Positions 1 to 9,951 of a stretch of 64,000 nt of DNA are shown here, piece after piece. The position numbers and the translations under genes were made by a program. The notes beneath the pieces were generated by a model. It saw nothing but the letters and a program-made list of their open reading frames with translations, did not search any database and was not told the origin of the DNA. Within the stretch, counting starts at the first letter, position 1. Each line of letters opens with the position of its first letter. Origin of the DNA: Sphingopyxis sp. PAMC25046 (GTDB lineage Bacteria; Pseudomonadota; Alphaproteobacteria; Sphingomonadales; Sphingomonadaceae); NCBI RefSeq assembly GCF_004795895.1, contig NZ_CP039250.1, forward strand, positions 1,054,001-1,118,000, in the 5' to 3' direction.

Positions 1-73
1 GGGCAGAGGCCTGGGCGGCGGGAACAAATTAGACGCTCACGGCAATGGCCGTTTTGGGGTGGGAAGCGGACGT

Positions 74-454
74 TTAGCTCCGCGCCTCAAAAAGAGATTG
101 AGCCTCTTGCGCCTTGGCACGCAAGCGTGGCCATAAGTGATGACTGACGAATGCCACGTCATCTCCGTTGGGTAAATCCACAAGCATCGCGTCAAGCAAG
201 GCCTTCACCTCACCAATGACCTTGGCTTCGTTCACATCCAAAAAATTATAACCGACCGCGCTTTCGTCAAAATCATTGTCGTCGAAGAAGAAATGAAAAA
301 TCTGATCAATGTCTGACACCAGCCCTTGTTCGCGCTCCTTGTGCCAAAGTTCTTCCGGATTTTCTGCCGCCAGCTCTTTGAGATACAGAACGAGCTCTTG
401 TCGCTTGTCCGGATTAGCCAGTGAAACATGTGGGAACGGGTGATTATCCTTCAT
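74..454 (-). CDS. Hypothetical protein, 126 aa
   Basis: An acidic, soluble protein of 126 residues with no signal peptide or membrane segment. It begins at an ATG with no clear Shine-Dalgarno. Its composition (Asp/Glu/Phe-rich centre with FFFDDNDFDE near residue 55) and length resemble small single-domain proteins that sit beside toxin or immunity genes, but I recognise no catalytic motif. Base composition is clearly lower in GC than the MoxR gene upstream, so it may have been acquired. Nothing recognisable lies between it and the window start. Real gene likely because the reading frame is long for this composition; function unknown. Confidence 0.6.
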   Translation of the reverse strand: MKDNHPFPHVSLANPDKRQELVLYLKELAAENPEELWHKEREQGLVSDIDQIFHFFFDDNDFDESAVGYNFLDVNEAKVIGEVKALLDAMLVDLPNGDDVAFVSHHLWPRLRAKAQEAQSLFEARS

Positions 455-533
455 ATTGCGACGATAACTATGATCGGGATCGACCGCAATGTCCGCTTCC
501 GTTCGATTCCTGACTTCCTGATTCTCCGCCGAC

Positions 534-1379
534 CTAGCTACCCTGACGCCGCGCCATGAAGGCGAGCTTTTCGAAGAGCATCACGTCCTGCTCATTCTTG
601 AGCAAGGCGCCGTGGAGCGGCGGGATCGCCTTGCCGACGTCGCGGTTCTGGAGCACTTCGAGCGGCATATCCTCGTTGAGCAACAGTTTGAGCCAGTCGA
701 TCAGTTCGCTCGTCGAGGGCTTTTTCTTGAGCCCGGGCACTTCGCGTACCTCGTAGAAGATATCCATCGCGCGGCTGACGAGGGTTTTCTGGATGCCGGG
801 GAAGTGGACCTCGACGATCTCGGCCATCGTGTCGCGGTCGGGGAATTTGATATAGTGGAAGAAACAGCGGCGCAGGAAGGCGTCGGGCAGTTCCTTTTCA
901 TTGTTCGAGGTGATGACGACGATCGGGCGTTCTTTCGCGGTGACCGTCTCGTCGGTCTCGTAGACGTGGAACGCCATGCGATCGAGTTCCTGAAGCAAGT
1001 CGTTCGGGAATTCGATGTCGGCCTTGTCGATCTCGTCGATCAGCAGCACGGGCAGCTTGGGCGAGGTGAAGGCCTCCCACAGCTTGCCCTTCTTGATGTA
1101 ATTGCGGATGTCGTGGACGCGCTCTTCGCCGAGTTGGCCGTCGCGCAGGCGCGCGACCGCGTCATATTCGTAAAGGCCCTGCTGGGCCTTGGTCGTCGAC
1201 TTGATGTTCCAGGTGATCAGCGGCGCGTCGAAGGCCTTGGCGATCTCCTCGGCCAGCACCGTCTTGCCGGTGCCGGGCTCGCCCTTCACGAGCAGCGGAC
1301 GGCGCAGCAGCGTCGCGGCGTTGACCGCGACCTTGAGATCGTCGGTGGCGATATAGGCGCTGGTGCCTTCGAAGCGCAT
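534..1379 (-). CDS. MoxR family AAA+ ATPase
   Basis: A 281-residue AAA+ ATPase of the MoxR type, which acts as a chaperone that inserts cofactors or activates VWA-domain partners. The Walker A motif GEPGTGKT lies at residues 33-40 and Walker B LLIDEID at about 112-118. Sensor and arginine-finger regions follow (TSNNEKELPDAFLRRC around 155-170). Length fits the family. The ATG at 1379 is preceded by AGGGA. The usual VWA/CoxE-type partner is not in the window: the downstream neighbour is an unrelated small gene, and the upstream one is a DUF6975-like gene. The partner may lie elsewhere. Cytoplasmic. Confidence 0.9.
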   Translation of the reverse strand: MRFEGTSAYIATDDLKVAVNAATLLRRPLLVKGEPGTGKTVLAEEIAKAFDAPLITWNIKSTTKAQQGLYEYDAVARLRDGQLGEERVHDIRNYIKKGKLWEAFTSPKLPVLLIDEIDKADIEFPNDLLQELDRMAFHVYETDETVTAKERPIVVITSNNEKELPDAFLRRCFFHYIKFPDRDTMAEIVEVHFPGIQKTLVSRAMDIFYEVREVPGLKKKPSTSELIDWLKLLLNEDMPLEVLQNRDVGKAIPPLHGALLKNEQDVMLFEKLAFMARRQGS

Positions 1380-1473
1380 CGGCTCTTTCCCTTAACGTGA
1401 ACGTCAAGTGGGCATAGCGGGGGGAGGGAGCGGGTGCAACCGAATCTCCCGCAGGCGGCGGGAGGGGGCGGTA

Positions 1474-2145
1474 TCAGGGATGCGCGCGGCTTGCGGCGCG
1501 TGCGGCCATCAAATCCCAGAGACTGCTGTGCTGGGTGACGAGCTGCTGCGCACCGAACACCATTGCGCGTTCGATCGCGGGGGTGTCGGCGACCGCAGCG
1601 GCGAGCCGCGCGGTGCCGGGCAGGTCGGGCAGGGTGCAGGTCGGCGGCACCAGGTCGAGCCGCAGCGCGCTGATGTCGAGCAGCACGCGAATCGTTCGCC
1701 AGTCGAGCGTCAGCGCGATCGCGGCGCCGAGCGCGCAGCCGTGACGGTCCGATTCGGCGAGCATGTCGAGCGCCTTGCGTTGCGCGGCGACCGCGGCCTC
1801 GCACTGTGCCTGGCCCTGCGTGCTCGGAACGGGGCCGACCGCCGAGGCGATCTTCGACAGGAAGGCGCGCTCTTCGACGAAGGCGCCGGCGGCTTCGTCC
1901 ATCCAGCGGCGCGACGCGGGATCGACCGCCTTGCGCGCGGCATTGTCGATGACCCCTGGATGGCGGCCATGAAGGAGGCAAAGGAAATGCACCGCGTCGG
2001 CGAGATTGCGCATCGCCTCGGGCCCGCTCGACAGTGCGCCCGAGCGGACGTGCGGATGCGCGCCGGTGCCGTCGCTGGCGACCAGCGCGTCGAGCAGTTC
2101 GGCGACGCCGCGCGTCGGCGCTTTGGGCTGGGGCGACTGGTTCAA
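1474..2145 (-). CDS. DUF6975-like protein
   Basis: A mainly helical, alanine-rich soluble protein of about 223 residues, running upstream of and codirectional with the MoxR gene. It resembles the uncharacterised sphingomonad family DUF6975 from memory; this was not searched. It contains HFLCLLHGRHPGVID near residue 60 and a long helical C-terminal half. I prefer a TTG start at 2145 because GCGAGGA lies a proper distance upstream. The frame stays open to another TTG at 2184. No catalytic motif can be named. Location beside MoxR may be only positional. Confidence 0.6.
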   Translation of the reverse strand: MNQSPQPKAPTRGVAELLDALVASDGTGAHPHVRSGALSSGPEAMRNLADAVHFLCLLHGRHPGVIDNAARKAVDPASRRWMDEAAGAFVEERAFLSKIASAVGPVPSTQGQAQCEAAVAAQRKALDMLAESDRHGCALGAAIALTLDWRTIRVLLDISALRLDLVPPTCTLPDLPGTARLAAAVADTPAIERAMVFGAQQLVTQHSSLWDLMAARAASRAHP

Positions 2146-2288
2146 CGGGCCGATCCTCGCTGCGGCAGGCGCGCGAGCGCCCAAGCCAATGGAATGTCAG
2201 CGATCGGTCATAGGGCAACGTCGTAAACGACGCGTTTATAAGCGGGGACGGATTTGTGATCCGATTGTTTCAGTCGGGGACAGACGAA

Positions 2289-2326
2289 GGAACCGGCAAG
2301 CCCCGGGGAAGAAGCTTGCCGGTTCC
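2289..2326 (-). terminator. Perfect 13-bp inverted repeat, possible terminator of the PspC gene
   Basis: GGAACCGGCAAGC at 2289-2301 pairs perfectly with 2314-2326 across a 12-base loop. It lies downstream of the leftward PspC gene (stop at 2398), in the gap before the DUF6975-like gene. There is no strong T-run on the minus strand, so it could be a factor-independent terminator of weak type, or simply an intergenic repeat. Confidence 0.4.
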
Positions 2327-2397
2327 ATGCTATGACGCCGGGGCGCCATCGGAGCGGAGGGGCCAGACGGGGAGAGGGAATGCCCGGCCGGGACCGC

Positions 2398-2700
2398 TCA
2401 AGCCGCGAGCGCGAGTTCGCCCGTTTTGTCGGGGGTCTTTTCGGCGTTCGGCGCGTCGGATTCGATCGCGGTCAGTGCGGATTGGCCGGCGGTCTTCGCG
2501 GGGAAGAGCAGCCGTGAAGCGAGAACGACGAGCCCAAGCGCGAAATAGGCCGCGAAGGTCTGGACGGGGAAGAAAAAGAGCGGCGCGATGAACGCCAGGC
2601 GCAGATACAGCGGGTTGAAGCCGAAATCCTGGCCCACGGCCTCGCAGATACCGAAGAAGGTGTCGCGGCGGCGGAAGAGATTGGTGGTTTCGTTCTGCAT
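2398..2700 (-). CDS. PspC domain-containing protein
   Basis: A 100-residue PspC-type inner-membrane protein. The N-terminal half carries the PspC pattern (FRRRDTFFGICEAVGQDFG at residues 8-26). A hydrophobic stretch at about 30-65 (LYLRLAFIAPLFFF and a second segment) could cross the membrane once or twice, followed by a polar tail. PspC proteins sense or respond to envelope stress, usually with PspA/PspB; neither is in this window. I chose the ATG at 2700 because the domain starts immediately after it and GGGAAAG lies upstream. The frame is open further upstream but without homologous content. Confidence 0.8.
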   Translation of the reverse strand: MQNETTNLFRRRDTFFGICEAVGQDFGFNPLYLRLAFIAPLFFFPVQTFAAYFALGLVVLASRLLFPAKTAGQSALTAIESDAPNAEKTPDKTGELALAA

Positions 2701-2850
2701 TTTTCTGTCTTTCCCTTTGGCTGCGAGCACTGCCCCGCGCCGATGCCCGAAGCATCGCAAAGGCCGTGCCAATTTTCGCAGTCCCTCGAATTTCCGGGCT
2801 TTTCCCTGCCTCGCCCCGACAGGCTTCCCGCATTTTTTCCGAATCGATTC

Positions 2851-2882
2851 CCATTCGATGGGAATGATTACCATTTGATGGG
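2851..2882. promoter_or_regulatory. Two tandem CCAT-N3-ATGG palindromes upstream of the PspC gene
   Basis: CCATTCGATGGG (2851-2862) and CCATTTGATGGG (2871-2882) are near-identical short palindromes. Their centres are exactly 20 bases apart, about two helical turns, in the 348-base gap between rpoD's terminator and the PspC gene. This geometry suggests cooperative binding by a dimeric regulator. The site is about 150 bases upstream of the PspC start. I see no gene or other supported feature in the rest of 2701-3048. Confidence 0.35.
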
Positions 2883-3048
2883 TAGCGCCTGAACCGGTGA
2901 TGAAGCGCCCACACCGCGATGACGGCTGCTATGTGATGGGGAAATATGAAGATTTAAAGAGCGCGCGCAAAAATAATTGTGCGGTGCGGCATTATAATCC
3001 TGCCGCAAGGATTAGCGCCCACTACCCACTCAGAAACCGACAGAAAAA

Positions 3049-3072
3049 GGGCGGCCCGTCGCCGGACCGCCC
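3049..3072 (-). terminator. Intrinsic terminator of rpoD
   Basis: On the minus strand a 10-bp GC-rich stem (GGGCGGTCCG / CGGGCCGCCC, one wobble pair) with a GCGA loop is followed directly by TTTTT. It lies 25 bases downstream of the rpoD stop codon. Classic Rho-independent terminator ending the yqeY-dnaG-rpoD operon. Confidence 0.85.
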
Positions 3073-3096
3073 CCTGATTTCCGCTGACCCCCGTCC

Positions 3097-5112
<2,016 letters not shown>

Positions 5113-5145
5113 ATTTGTTCCTGCCTAGGGGGCATTTGCTGGTCG

Positions 5146-7041
5146 TTACTGGCTGCTGTTTTCGGACAGCGCGGCCAGACGGCGGGTCAGTTCTTTGTCC
5201 ATGGCGTACAGCTTTTGCTGCCGCGCGAATCCTTCATCATCCATCGTACGCTGGAAATCCGCGGTGGCCTGTGCCAGCCGCTCGCGGATTTCGGGCTGGG
5301 TGACCAGCACGCCGATATATTCGTCGAGGTCGCGAAGCGCGGTTTCGCGCGCCGCTACGGCCTCGTCACTGCTTTCCAGCCTGCGATTGAACGAGAAGTG
5401 CATTCCGTCGGCTCTGAGCAATGTCGTCGCCCTATTATACACTTTCATCGGCTCCAATATGGCAAGCAACCCCTCGCAATCAAGCCCTTCGCGGCACATT
5501 GCGCTGTCAAGCATTACGCCGAGCAGTTCGGCGTCGCCCGGATCGCTCACCGGCAGGCGGGTGAGCGCCTCCTCATTGCGTCTCAGCGCCTCCGGGTAAC
5601 GCAGCAATCCGCCGATCAGGGCAGCGATGTAAGGCGCCGAAATTCCGGCTTGTCCGATGGAACGCGTTTCATCGGCTGGAGGTTGCAGCCGCGGGTCGGG
5701 GGCGAAGCGGCGCCCCCCTCCGCCAAATCCGCCGCGCGGCGCGTTCGGCGTCCACGGCTGGCGCGGTCCGCGCTCGGGCGTTTTGCGCGCGAACAGCGCG
5801 TCGAGCCGCTCGCGGAAGGCCTCGCGATAATGGTGGCGCACATCGGCATCCTCGATCGCGTCGGCGTGGGCGAGCAGGCGCGATTTGAGTGCGGCGCGCT
5901 CCTCGGGCGTCGTCAGCGGGCCGGCCGCGACCTCGTGCATCCACAGGCGCTCGACGAGCGGCTGCGCGCCCTCGAGGATTTCGGTGAAGCCGGTGGCGCC
6001 GCGCGCGCGAACGATATCGTCGGGATCCTGCCCGGCGGGGAGGGTCGCGAAGGACAGGCTGAAACCGGGACGCAGCAGCGGAAGCGCACGCATCGCGGCG
6101 CGCATCGCGGCCTTTTGCCCCGCGCTGTCGCCGTCGAAGCAGAGGATGGGCACGGGCACCATCCGCCAGATCATGCCGAGCTGATTCTCGGTGAGCGCGG
6201 TGCCAAGCGGCGCCACGGCATCGGCGATCCCCGCCTCGGCGAGCGCGATGACGTCCATATAGCCCTCGACGACGATGATCCGGTTCGTCTGGCGCGAGGC
6301 GGGAGAGGCCTTGTCGAGATTGTAGAGCGTGCGCCCCTTGTCGAAGAGCGGCGTGTCGGGCGAGTTCAGATATTTGGGCTCGCCGTCGCCGAGGATGCGT
6401 CCGCCGAACGCGATCACGCGCCCGCGCGCGTCGCGGATCGGGATCATCAGCCGCCCGCGGAACCGGTCGTAGGGCTCCTTGTCGTCGACCGCGATGAGCA
6501 TCCCCGCCTCGACGAGCATCGCGGTGGGGAATTTCTTGAGCGCTTCCTTGAGCGCGCTGCGGCTTTCGGGCGCGAGGCCGAAGCCGAACGCCTTGCGCGT
6601 CGCCTCCGAAATGCCGCGTTTGGCAAGATATTCGCGCGCCGGGGCGCCGTTGCTGCTGCCGAGTTGCTGCGCGAACCAGTCGGCCGCGGCCTGCGTCACG
6701 TCGCGGAGGCTCGCCTGCTCCTCGGCCTTCTTCGCGGCGCGCGGGTCGGCGGCGGGGACTTCCATGCCCGCCTCGGCGGCGAGCTCCTTGACCGCGTCCA
6801 TGAACGACAGGCCGCGCTGGTCGGTCATCCAGCGGATCGCATCGCCATGCGCCGAGCACCCGAAGCAGTGGTAGAAGCCCTTTTCGTCGTTGATCGTGAA
6901 GCTCGGCGTCTTTTCGTTATGGAAGGGGCAGCAGGCCTTATACTCGCGGCCGGCGCGCGTGACCTTCACCGTCCGGCCGATGAGAGTGGACAGCGTGACG
7001 CGCGAGCGGAGTTCGTCGAGCCATTGCGGGGTGAGGGTCAC
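5146..7041 (-). CDS. dnaG: DNA primase DnaG
   Basis: DNA primase, which makes RNA primers at the replication fork. With the GTG start at 7041 the protein has 631 residues. The CHC2 zinc finger is C38, H41, C59, C62. The TOPRIM core shows IIVVEGYMDVIAL (catalytic Glu) and CFDGDSAGQKAA (DxD). The C-terminal helicase-binding domain follows a Gly/Arg/Pro-rich linker. GTG at 7041 is chosen because the family begins here (TLTPQWLDELRSRV) and GGAGGAGGG lies upstream. The longer open frame would add 33 repeat-derived residues. Its start codon overlaps the stop of the GIY-YIG gene as GTGA, suggesting translational coupling. rpoD follows in the same operon. Confidence 0.97.
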   Translation of the reverse strand: MTLTPQWLDELRSRVTLSTLIGRTVKVTRAGREYKACCPFHNEKTPSFTINDEKGFYHCFGCSAHGDAIRWMTDQRGLSFMDAVKELAAEAGMEVPAADPRAAKKAEEQASLRDVTQAAADWFAQQLGSSNGAPAREYLAKRGISEATRKAFGFGLAPESRSALKEALKKFPTAMLVEAGMLIAVDDKEPYDRFRGRLMIPIRDARGRVIAFGGRILGDGEPKYLNSPDTPLFDKGRTLYNLDKASPASRQTNRIIVVEGYMDVIALAEAGIADAVAPLGTALTENQLGMIWRMVPVPILCFDGDSAGQKAAMRAAMRALPLLRPGFSLSFATLPAGQDPDDIVRARGATGFTEILEGAQPLVERLWMHEVAAGPLTTPEERAALKSRLLAHADAIEDADVRHHYREAFRERLDALFARKTPERGPRQPWTPNAPRGGFGGGGRRFAPDPRLQPPADETRSIGQAGISAPYIAALIGGLLRYPEALRRNEEALTRLPVSDPGDAELLGVMLDSAMCREGLDCEGLLAILEPMKVYNRATTLLRADGMHFSFNRRLESSDEAVAARETALRDLDEYIGVLVTQPEIRERLAQATADFQRTMDDEGFARQQKLYAMDKELTRRLAALSENSSQ

Positions 7042-7520
7042 CTGCCCTCCTCCCGATCGGCCATGCCCCCACCTCCGTTTGTGTCGAGCGAAGTCGAGAC
7101 ACGTTTGCGCCCGGCCTCGCGTCCCTCGACTTCCGGCCAAGCCGGAAGTTTATCCCGAGCGCCTGCCAAGGCAGTCGAGGGGCTCGGGACGAACGGATAA
7201 GGAGCTTCGTCCTTTGGGGCGAATGGGAGGGGAGGGCGTTCGTGTGGCGGCTTGGCGAAGTGCCCTACCATTTTCCAGTCGCCCCGGACCAACGCTTTCT
7301 TCTTGGCGCGCGACCAAGGTTTTATCCGACGTTCGGCTTCCAGCGCCTCGGCGCGTGTTGCGAAATCTTGTGACCAGACCAAAGCCACCGGCCTCCGTCG
7401 CGAGGTGAAATCGCAAAATCCGCCATGTTGATGCTGGGCGATGCGGCGTTCCAAATTATCGGTGTGTCCCGTGTAATAGCGGCCGTCGGAGCAGCGCAGC
7501 ATATAGGTCCAGAACGCCAT
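7038..7520 (-). CDS. GIY-YIG nuclease-domain protein with repeat-encoded tail
   Basis: A small GIY-YIG superfamily protein of the UPF0213/YhbQ type. The core is residues 1-85: WTYMLRCSDGRYYTGHT carries the paired tyrosine motifs, RRIAQH the conserved Arg, and EAERRIKPW the Glu motif. Residues from about 109 to 149 are encoded by an intergenic palindromic repeat and look like low-complexity read-through (PSPSTALAGARDKLPAWPEV), not a domain. The stop codon overlaps the dnaG start by GTGA. Orphan GIY-YIG proteins of this type are common in alphaproteobacteria; their role is unclear. The gene is inserted between yqeY and dnaG and bracketed by repeats. Confidence 0.85.
   Translation of the reverse strand: MAFWTYMLRCSDGRYYTGHTDNLERRIAQHQHGGFCDFTSRRRPVALVWSQDFATRAEALEAERRIKPWSRAKKKALVRGDWKMVGHFAKPPHERPPLPFAPKDEAPYPFVPSPSTALAGARDKLPAWPEVEGREAGRKRVSTSLDTNGGGGMADREEGR
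7075..7196. repeat. REP-like intergenic repeat A (interrupted copy)
   Basis: Starts with CCGTTTGTGTCGAGCGAAGT and ends with CTCGGGACGAACGG, forming an imperfect inverted repeat. Compared with copy B at 7533-7606, the right arm is split after CCTCGACTTC by about 48 bases. This insert contains two smaller hairpins (CTTCCGGC/GCCGGAAG and TCCCGAGC/GCTCGGGA). The copy lies wholly inside the C-terminal coding region of the GIY-YIG gene. Sequences of this CGAGCGAAGTCGAG type are frequent between genes in sphingomonads (general knowledge, not searched). Confidence 0.75.
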
Positions 7521-7532
7521 CCACCCACATAA

Positions 7533-7606
7533 CCGTTCGTTTGGAGCGAAGTCGAGACACGTTGGCGCGGTGCTATACGTCCCTCGACTTCGCTCGGGAC
7601 GAACGG
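7533..7606. repeat. REP-like intergenic repeat B (intact copy)
   Basis: A 74-base imperfect palindrome beginning CCGTTCGT and ending ACGAACGG, with GAGCGAAGTCGAGACACG in the left arm and CCTCGACTTCGCTCGGGAC in the right arm. It sits between the yqeY stop (7629) and the GIY-YIG start (7520), 13 bases upstream of that ATG. Transcribed RNA could fold into a long hairpin and affect processing or expression between yqeY and the downstream genes. Confidence 0.75.
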
Positions 7607-7628
7607 AGAGGAGGAGTCGGCGTCGAAC

Positions 7629-8081
7629 TTACGACAACGCCGCCTTAACCCACCCGCTCGCCTTGCTCATATCAAGCTGCGAGCCCAGCCGGTCTTTCAC
7701 CGCGGCCATCACCTTGCCCATGTCCTTCAGGCTTTCCGCCCCCAGCTCGGCCACGATCGCCTCGATCGCGGCCACCGCTTCATCGTCGGAGAGCTGCGCG
7801 GGCAGGAAGTCCTCGATCACCGCGACCTCGGCCGCCTCGATATCTGCGAGTTCCTGGCGGCCGCCCTGTTCGTACATGGTGATCGATTCGCGGCGCTGCT
7901 TGACCATTTTCTGCAGCACGTCGGTAACGAGCACATCGTCGTCGGCCGGCGCGGTGCCGGTGCGCAGTTCGATGTCCTTGTCCTTGATCTTGGCCAGCAT
8001 CAGCCGGATGGTGCCCAAACGCGCCTTGTCGCCGCTCTTCATCGCGGCGACCTGCGCAGCCTTGATGTCGTCACGAATCAT
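7629..8081 (-). CDS. GatB/YqeY domain-containing protein
   Basis: A 150-residue YqeY-type protein. The family shares the C-terminal tRNA-binding fold of the GatB subunit of Asp/Glu-tRNA amidotransferase; its role is still not settled. The conserved opening IRDDIKAAQVAAMKSGD and LRLMLAKIK-like helix are followed by the helical C-terminal domain (EDFLPAQLSDDE onward). I chose the ATG at 8081 because the family starts here and GGGGAC precedes it. The order yqeY-dnaG-rpoD is a conserved alphaproteobacterial operon. It is transcribed divergently from carA across a 131-base gap that must hold both promoters. Confidence 0.92.
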   Translation of the reverse strand: MIRDDIKAAQVAAMKSGDKARLGTIRLMLAKIKDKDIELRTGTAPADDDVLVTDVLQKMVKQRRESITMYEQGGRQELADIEAAEVAVIEDFLPAQLSDDEAVAAIEAIVAELGAESLKDMGKVMAAVKDRLGSQLDMSKASGWVKAALS

Positions 8082-8212
8082 GCGTGTCCCCATGCGCTGC
8101 AAATTTCGGAAAGACCCTCCCTAGCGGGAAGATTCCAAATCCGATAGCTTGTGAATCACTTTTTTGCCGCCTACTTGGTCGGCCGTTTAGCCCCCCGTCC
8201 GGAGCATGTTGA

Positions 8213-9385
8213 ATGGCACCTGCCAACCCCTCTGCCGCGCCCAAAAGTCAGCCCAATGGCGCGACTGGTGTCCTTGTCCTTGCCGATGGCACGATCCTGT
8301 GGGGCGTCGGCTATGGTGCGAGTGGCGCCGCTGTGGGCGAGATCTGTTTCAATACGTCGATGACGGGCTATCAGGAAATCCTGACCGACCCCAGCTATGC
8401 AGGGCAGATCGTCACCTTCACCTTCCCGCACATCGGCAATGTCGGCGCGAACCCCGAGGATATGGAACGCGGCGTCCACGGCGCGCTCGGCGCGATCACG
8501 CGCGAGCTGCCGACGCAGCCGAGCAATTTCCGCAGCGTTCAGACCTTGCCCGAATGGATGATCGAGCAGGGCGTGATCGGCCTCGCAGGCATCGACACGC
8601 GCGCGCTCACCCGCCGTATCCGCGACGCGGGCGCGCCGAACGGCGTGATCGCGCACAGCCCCGACGGCAAGTTCGACGTGGGCGAGTTGCTCGCGATGGC
8701 GCGCGGTTGGGCGGGGCTCGAGGGCATGGACCTGGCGAAGGCGGTCAGCCGCACCGACACCGGCGACTGGACCGGCGGCGCGTGGACGCTGGGGCATGGC
8801 TATGCGACCGAAGACGGCGGCGAGCGTCCGCATGTCGTTGCGATCGACTATGGCGCGAAGGACAATATCTTCCGCAACCTCGTAAAGGCCGGCGCGCGCG
8901 TCACCGTGGTGCCCGCGACCGCGAGCCTCGACGAAGTATTGAGCCACCAGCCCGCGGGCGTGTTCCTCTCGAACGGCCCCGGCGACCCCGCGGCGACGGG
9001 CGATTATGCGGTGCCGGTGATCCAGGGGCTGCTCGAACGCGACGTGCCGATCTTCGGCATCTGCCTCGGCCACCAGATGCTCGGGCTGGCTGCCGGCGCC
9101 AAGACCGTGAAGATGCATCAGGGCCATCGCGGCGCGAACCATCCGGTGCAGCGCGCCGAAGATGGCGTGGTCGAGATCACGAGCATGAACCACGGCTTCG
9201 CGGTCGACGCATCGACGTTGCCCGATGGCGTGGTCGAGACGCACAAGAGCCTGTTCGACGGATCGAACTGCGGCATTGCGATCACGGGCAAGAAGGCGTT
9301 CAGCGTGCAATATCACCCCGAGGCGAGCCCAGGGCCGCAGGACAGTTTTTATCTGTTCGAGAAGTTTGTGGGTGGGCTGAAGTGA
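8213..9385 (+). CDS. carA: Carbamoyl-phosphate synthase small subunit
   Basis: The 390-residue glutaminase subunit of carbamoyl-phosphate synthetase, which releases ammonia from glutamine for CarB, feeding arginine and pyrimidine synthesis. The N-terminal CPSase_sm domain (residues about 18-155) is followed by a class I amidotransferase. The nucleophile is Cys284 in FGICLGHQ, and the His/Glu pair lies in YHPEASPGP near residue 367. The ATG at 8213 gives a normal-length protein. The stop codon overlaps the GTG start of the next gene (GTGA), which separates carA from carB. Confidence 0.98.
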   Translation: MAPANPSAAPKSQPNGATGVLVLADGTILWGVGYGASGAAVGEICFNTSMTGYQEILTDPSYAGQIVTFTFPHIGNVGANPEDMERGVHGALGAITRELPTQPSNFRSVQTLPEWMIEQGVIGLAGIDTRALTRRIRDAGAPNGVIAHSPDGKFDVGELLAMARGWAGLEGMDLAKAVSRTDTGDWTGGAWTLGHGYATEDGGERPHVVAIDYGAKDNIFRNLVKAGARVTVVPATASLDEVLSHQPAGVFLSNGPGDPAATGDYAVPVIQGLLERDVPIFGICLGHQMLGLAAGAKTVKMHQGHRGANHPVQRAEDGVVEITSMNHGFAVDASTLPDGVVETHKSLFDGSNCGIAITGKKAFSVQYHPEASPGPQDSFYLFEKFVGGLK

Positions 9386-9951
9386 GCACCGCTGAACTCA
9401 TTAGCTTGGCAGCGATCTTAATTGGTCCGATTGCGGCCGTGCTAATTTCCGTATGGCTAACCAACAACAAACAGGAGCGTGACCAGAGGCTGATAGTCCT
9501 GAGGATGCTTCTCTCTACTCGGCATTTGCCTTCCGATCCCGGATTTTCGGTTGCGATCAACCTTGTTCCAGTGGAGTTTAATAAGTCTCCCAAGGTGATG
9601 GCCGCATATCGCGAGTTTATCCATGCTGTCCAGAATCCGGAGAACGCGGCACCGGAAACGCCGGCGCTTCAGTCGACGGCAATAAAGACGACGAAACTCA
9701 TTTTCGAAATTGTTCGTGATCTTGGTTTCAACATCCAAGAGAGCGATATTCAGCACGCGGGCTATGCAGCATCGGGCTTCATCGAAAGGGACAATCTCTT
9801 TCTCGATAGCCAAAGAGCGATGAGAAACGTCGCAGACATTTTGTGGATCCAGACCCGCCTCCTCGCAGGGGAGTCATGGGAATCAATTCAATCGTCACCT
9901 ACCCCTAAAGTGACTGCTGAGAGCGGAAACAAGGGCAAGAAAGACAAATAA
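9382..9951 (+). CDS. Membrane-anchored DUF6680-like protein between carA and carB
   Basis: A 189-residue protein with one N-terminal membrane segment ([20 protein letters not shown], residues about 5-24) and a cytoplasmic domain. The motif [12 protein letters not shown] followed by NLVPVEF resembles DUF6680, a family of unknown function (from memory). The C-terminus is Lys-rich. The GTG start overlaps the carA stop (GTGA) and its TAA overlaps the carB ATG (TAATG), so it is translationally coupled on both sides. Its composition is visibly lower in GC than carA and carB. It is not part of the enzyme and is probably an acquired passenger in the carAB operon. Confidence 0.8.
   Translation: MSTAELISLAAILIGPIAAVLISVWLTNNKQERDQRLIVLRMLLSTRHLPSDPGFSVAINLVPVEFNKSPKVMAAYREFIHAVQNPENAAPETPALQSTAIKTTKLIFEIVRDLGFNIQESDIQHAGYAASGFIERDNLFLDSQRAMRNVADILWIQTRLLAGESWESIQSSPTPKVTAESGNKGKKDK

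Noticed and set aside
1474..2184. Longer start (TTG at 2184) for the DUF6975-like gene
   Set aside because: The extra 13 residues are Ala/Arg-rich and the TTG at 2145 has the better ribosome site; still not certain.
7042..7140. Longer DnaG with 33 additional N-terminal residues
   Set aside because: The extension is encoded by the intergenic repeat and is not part of the primase fold; the GTG at 7041 has a strong ribosome site.
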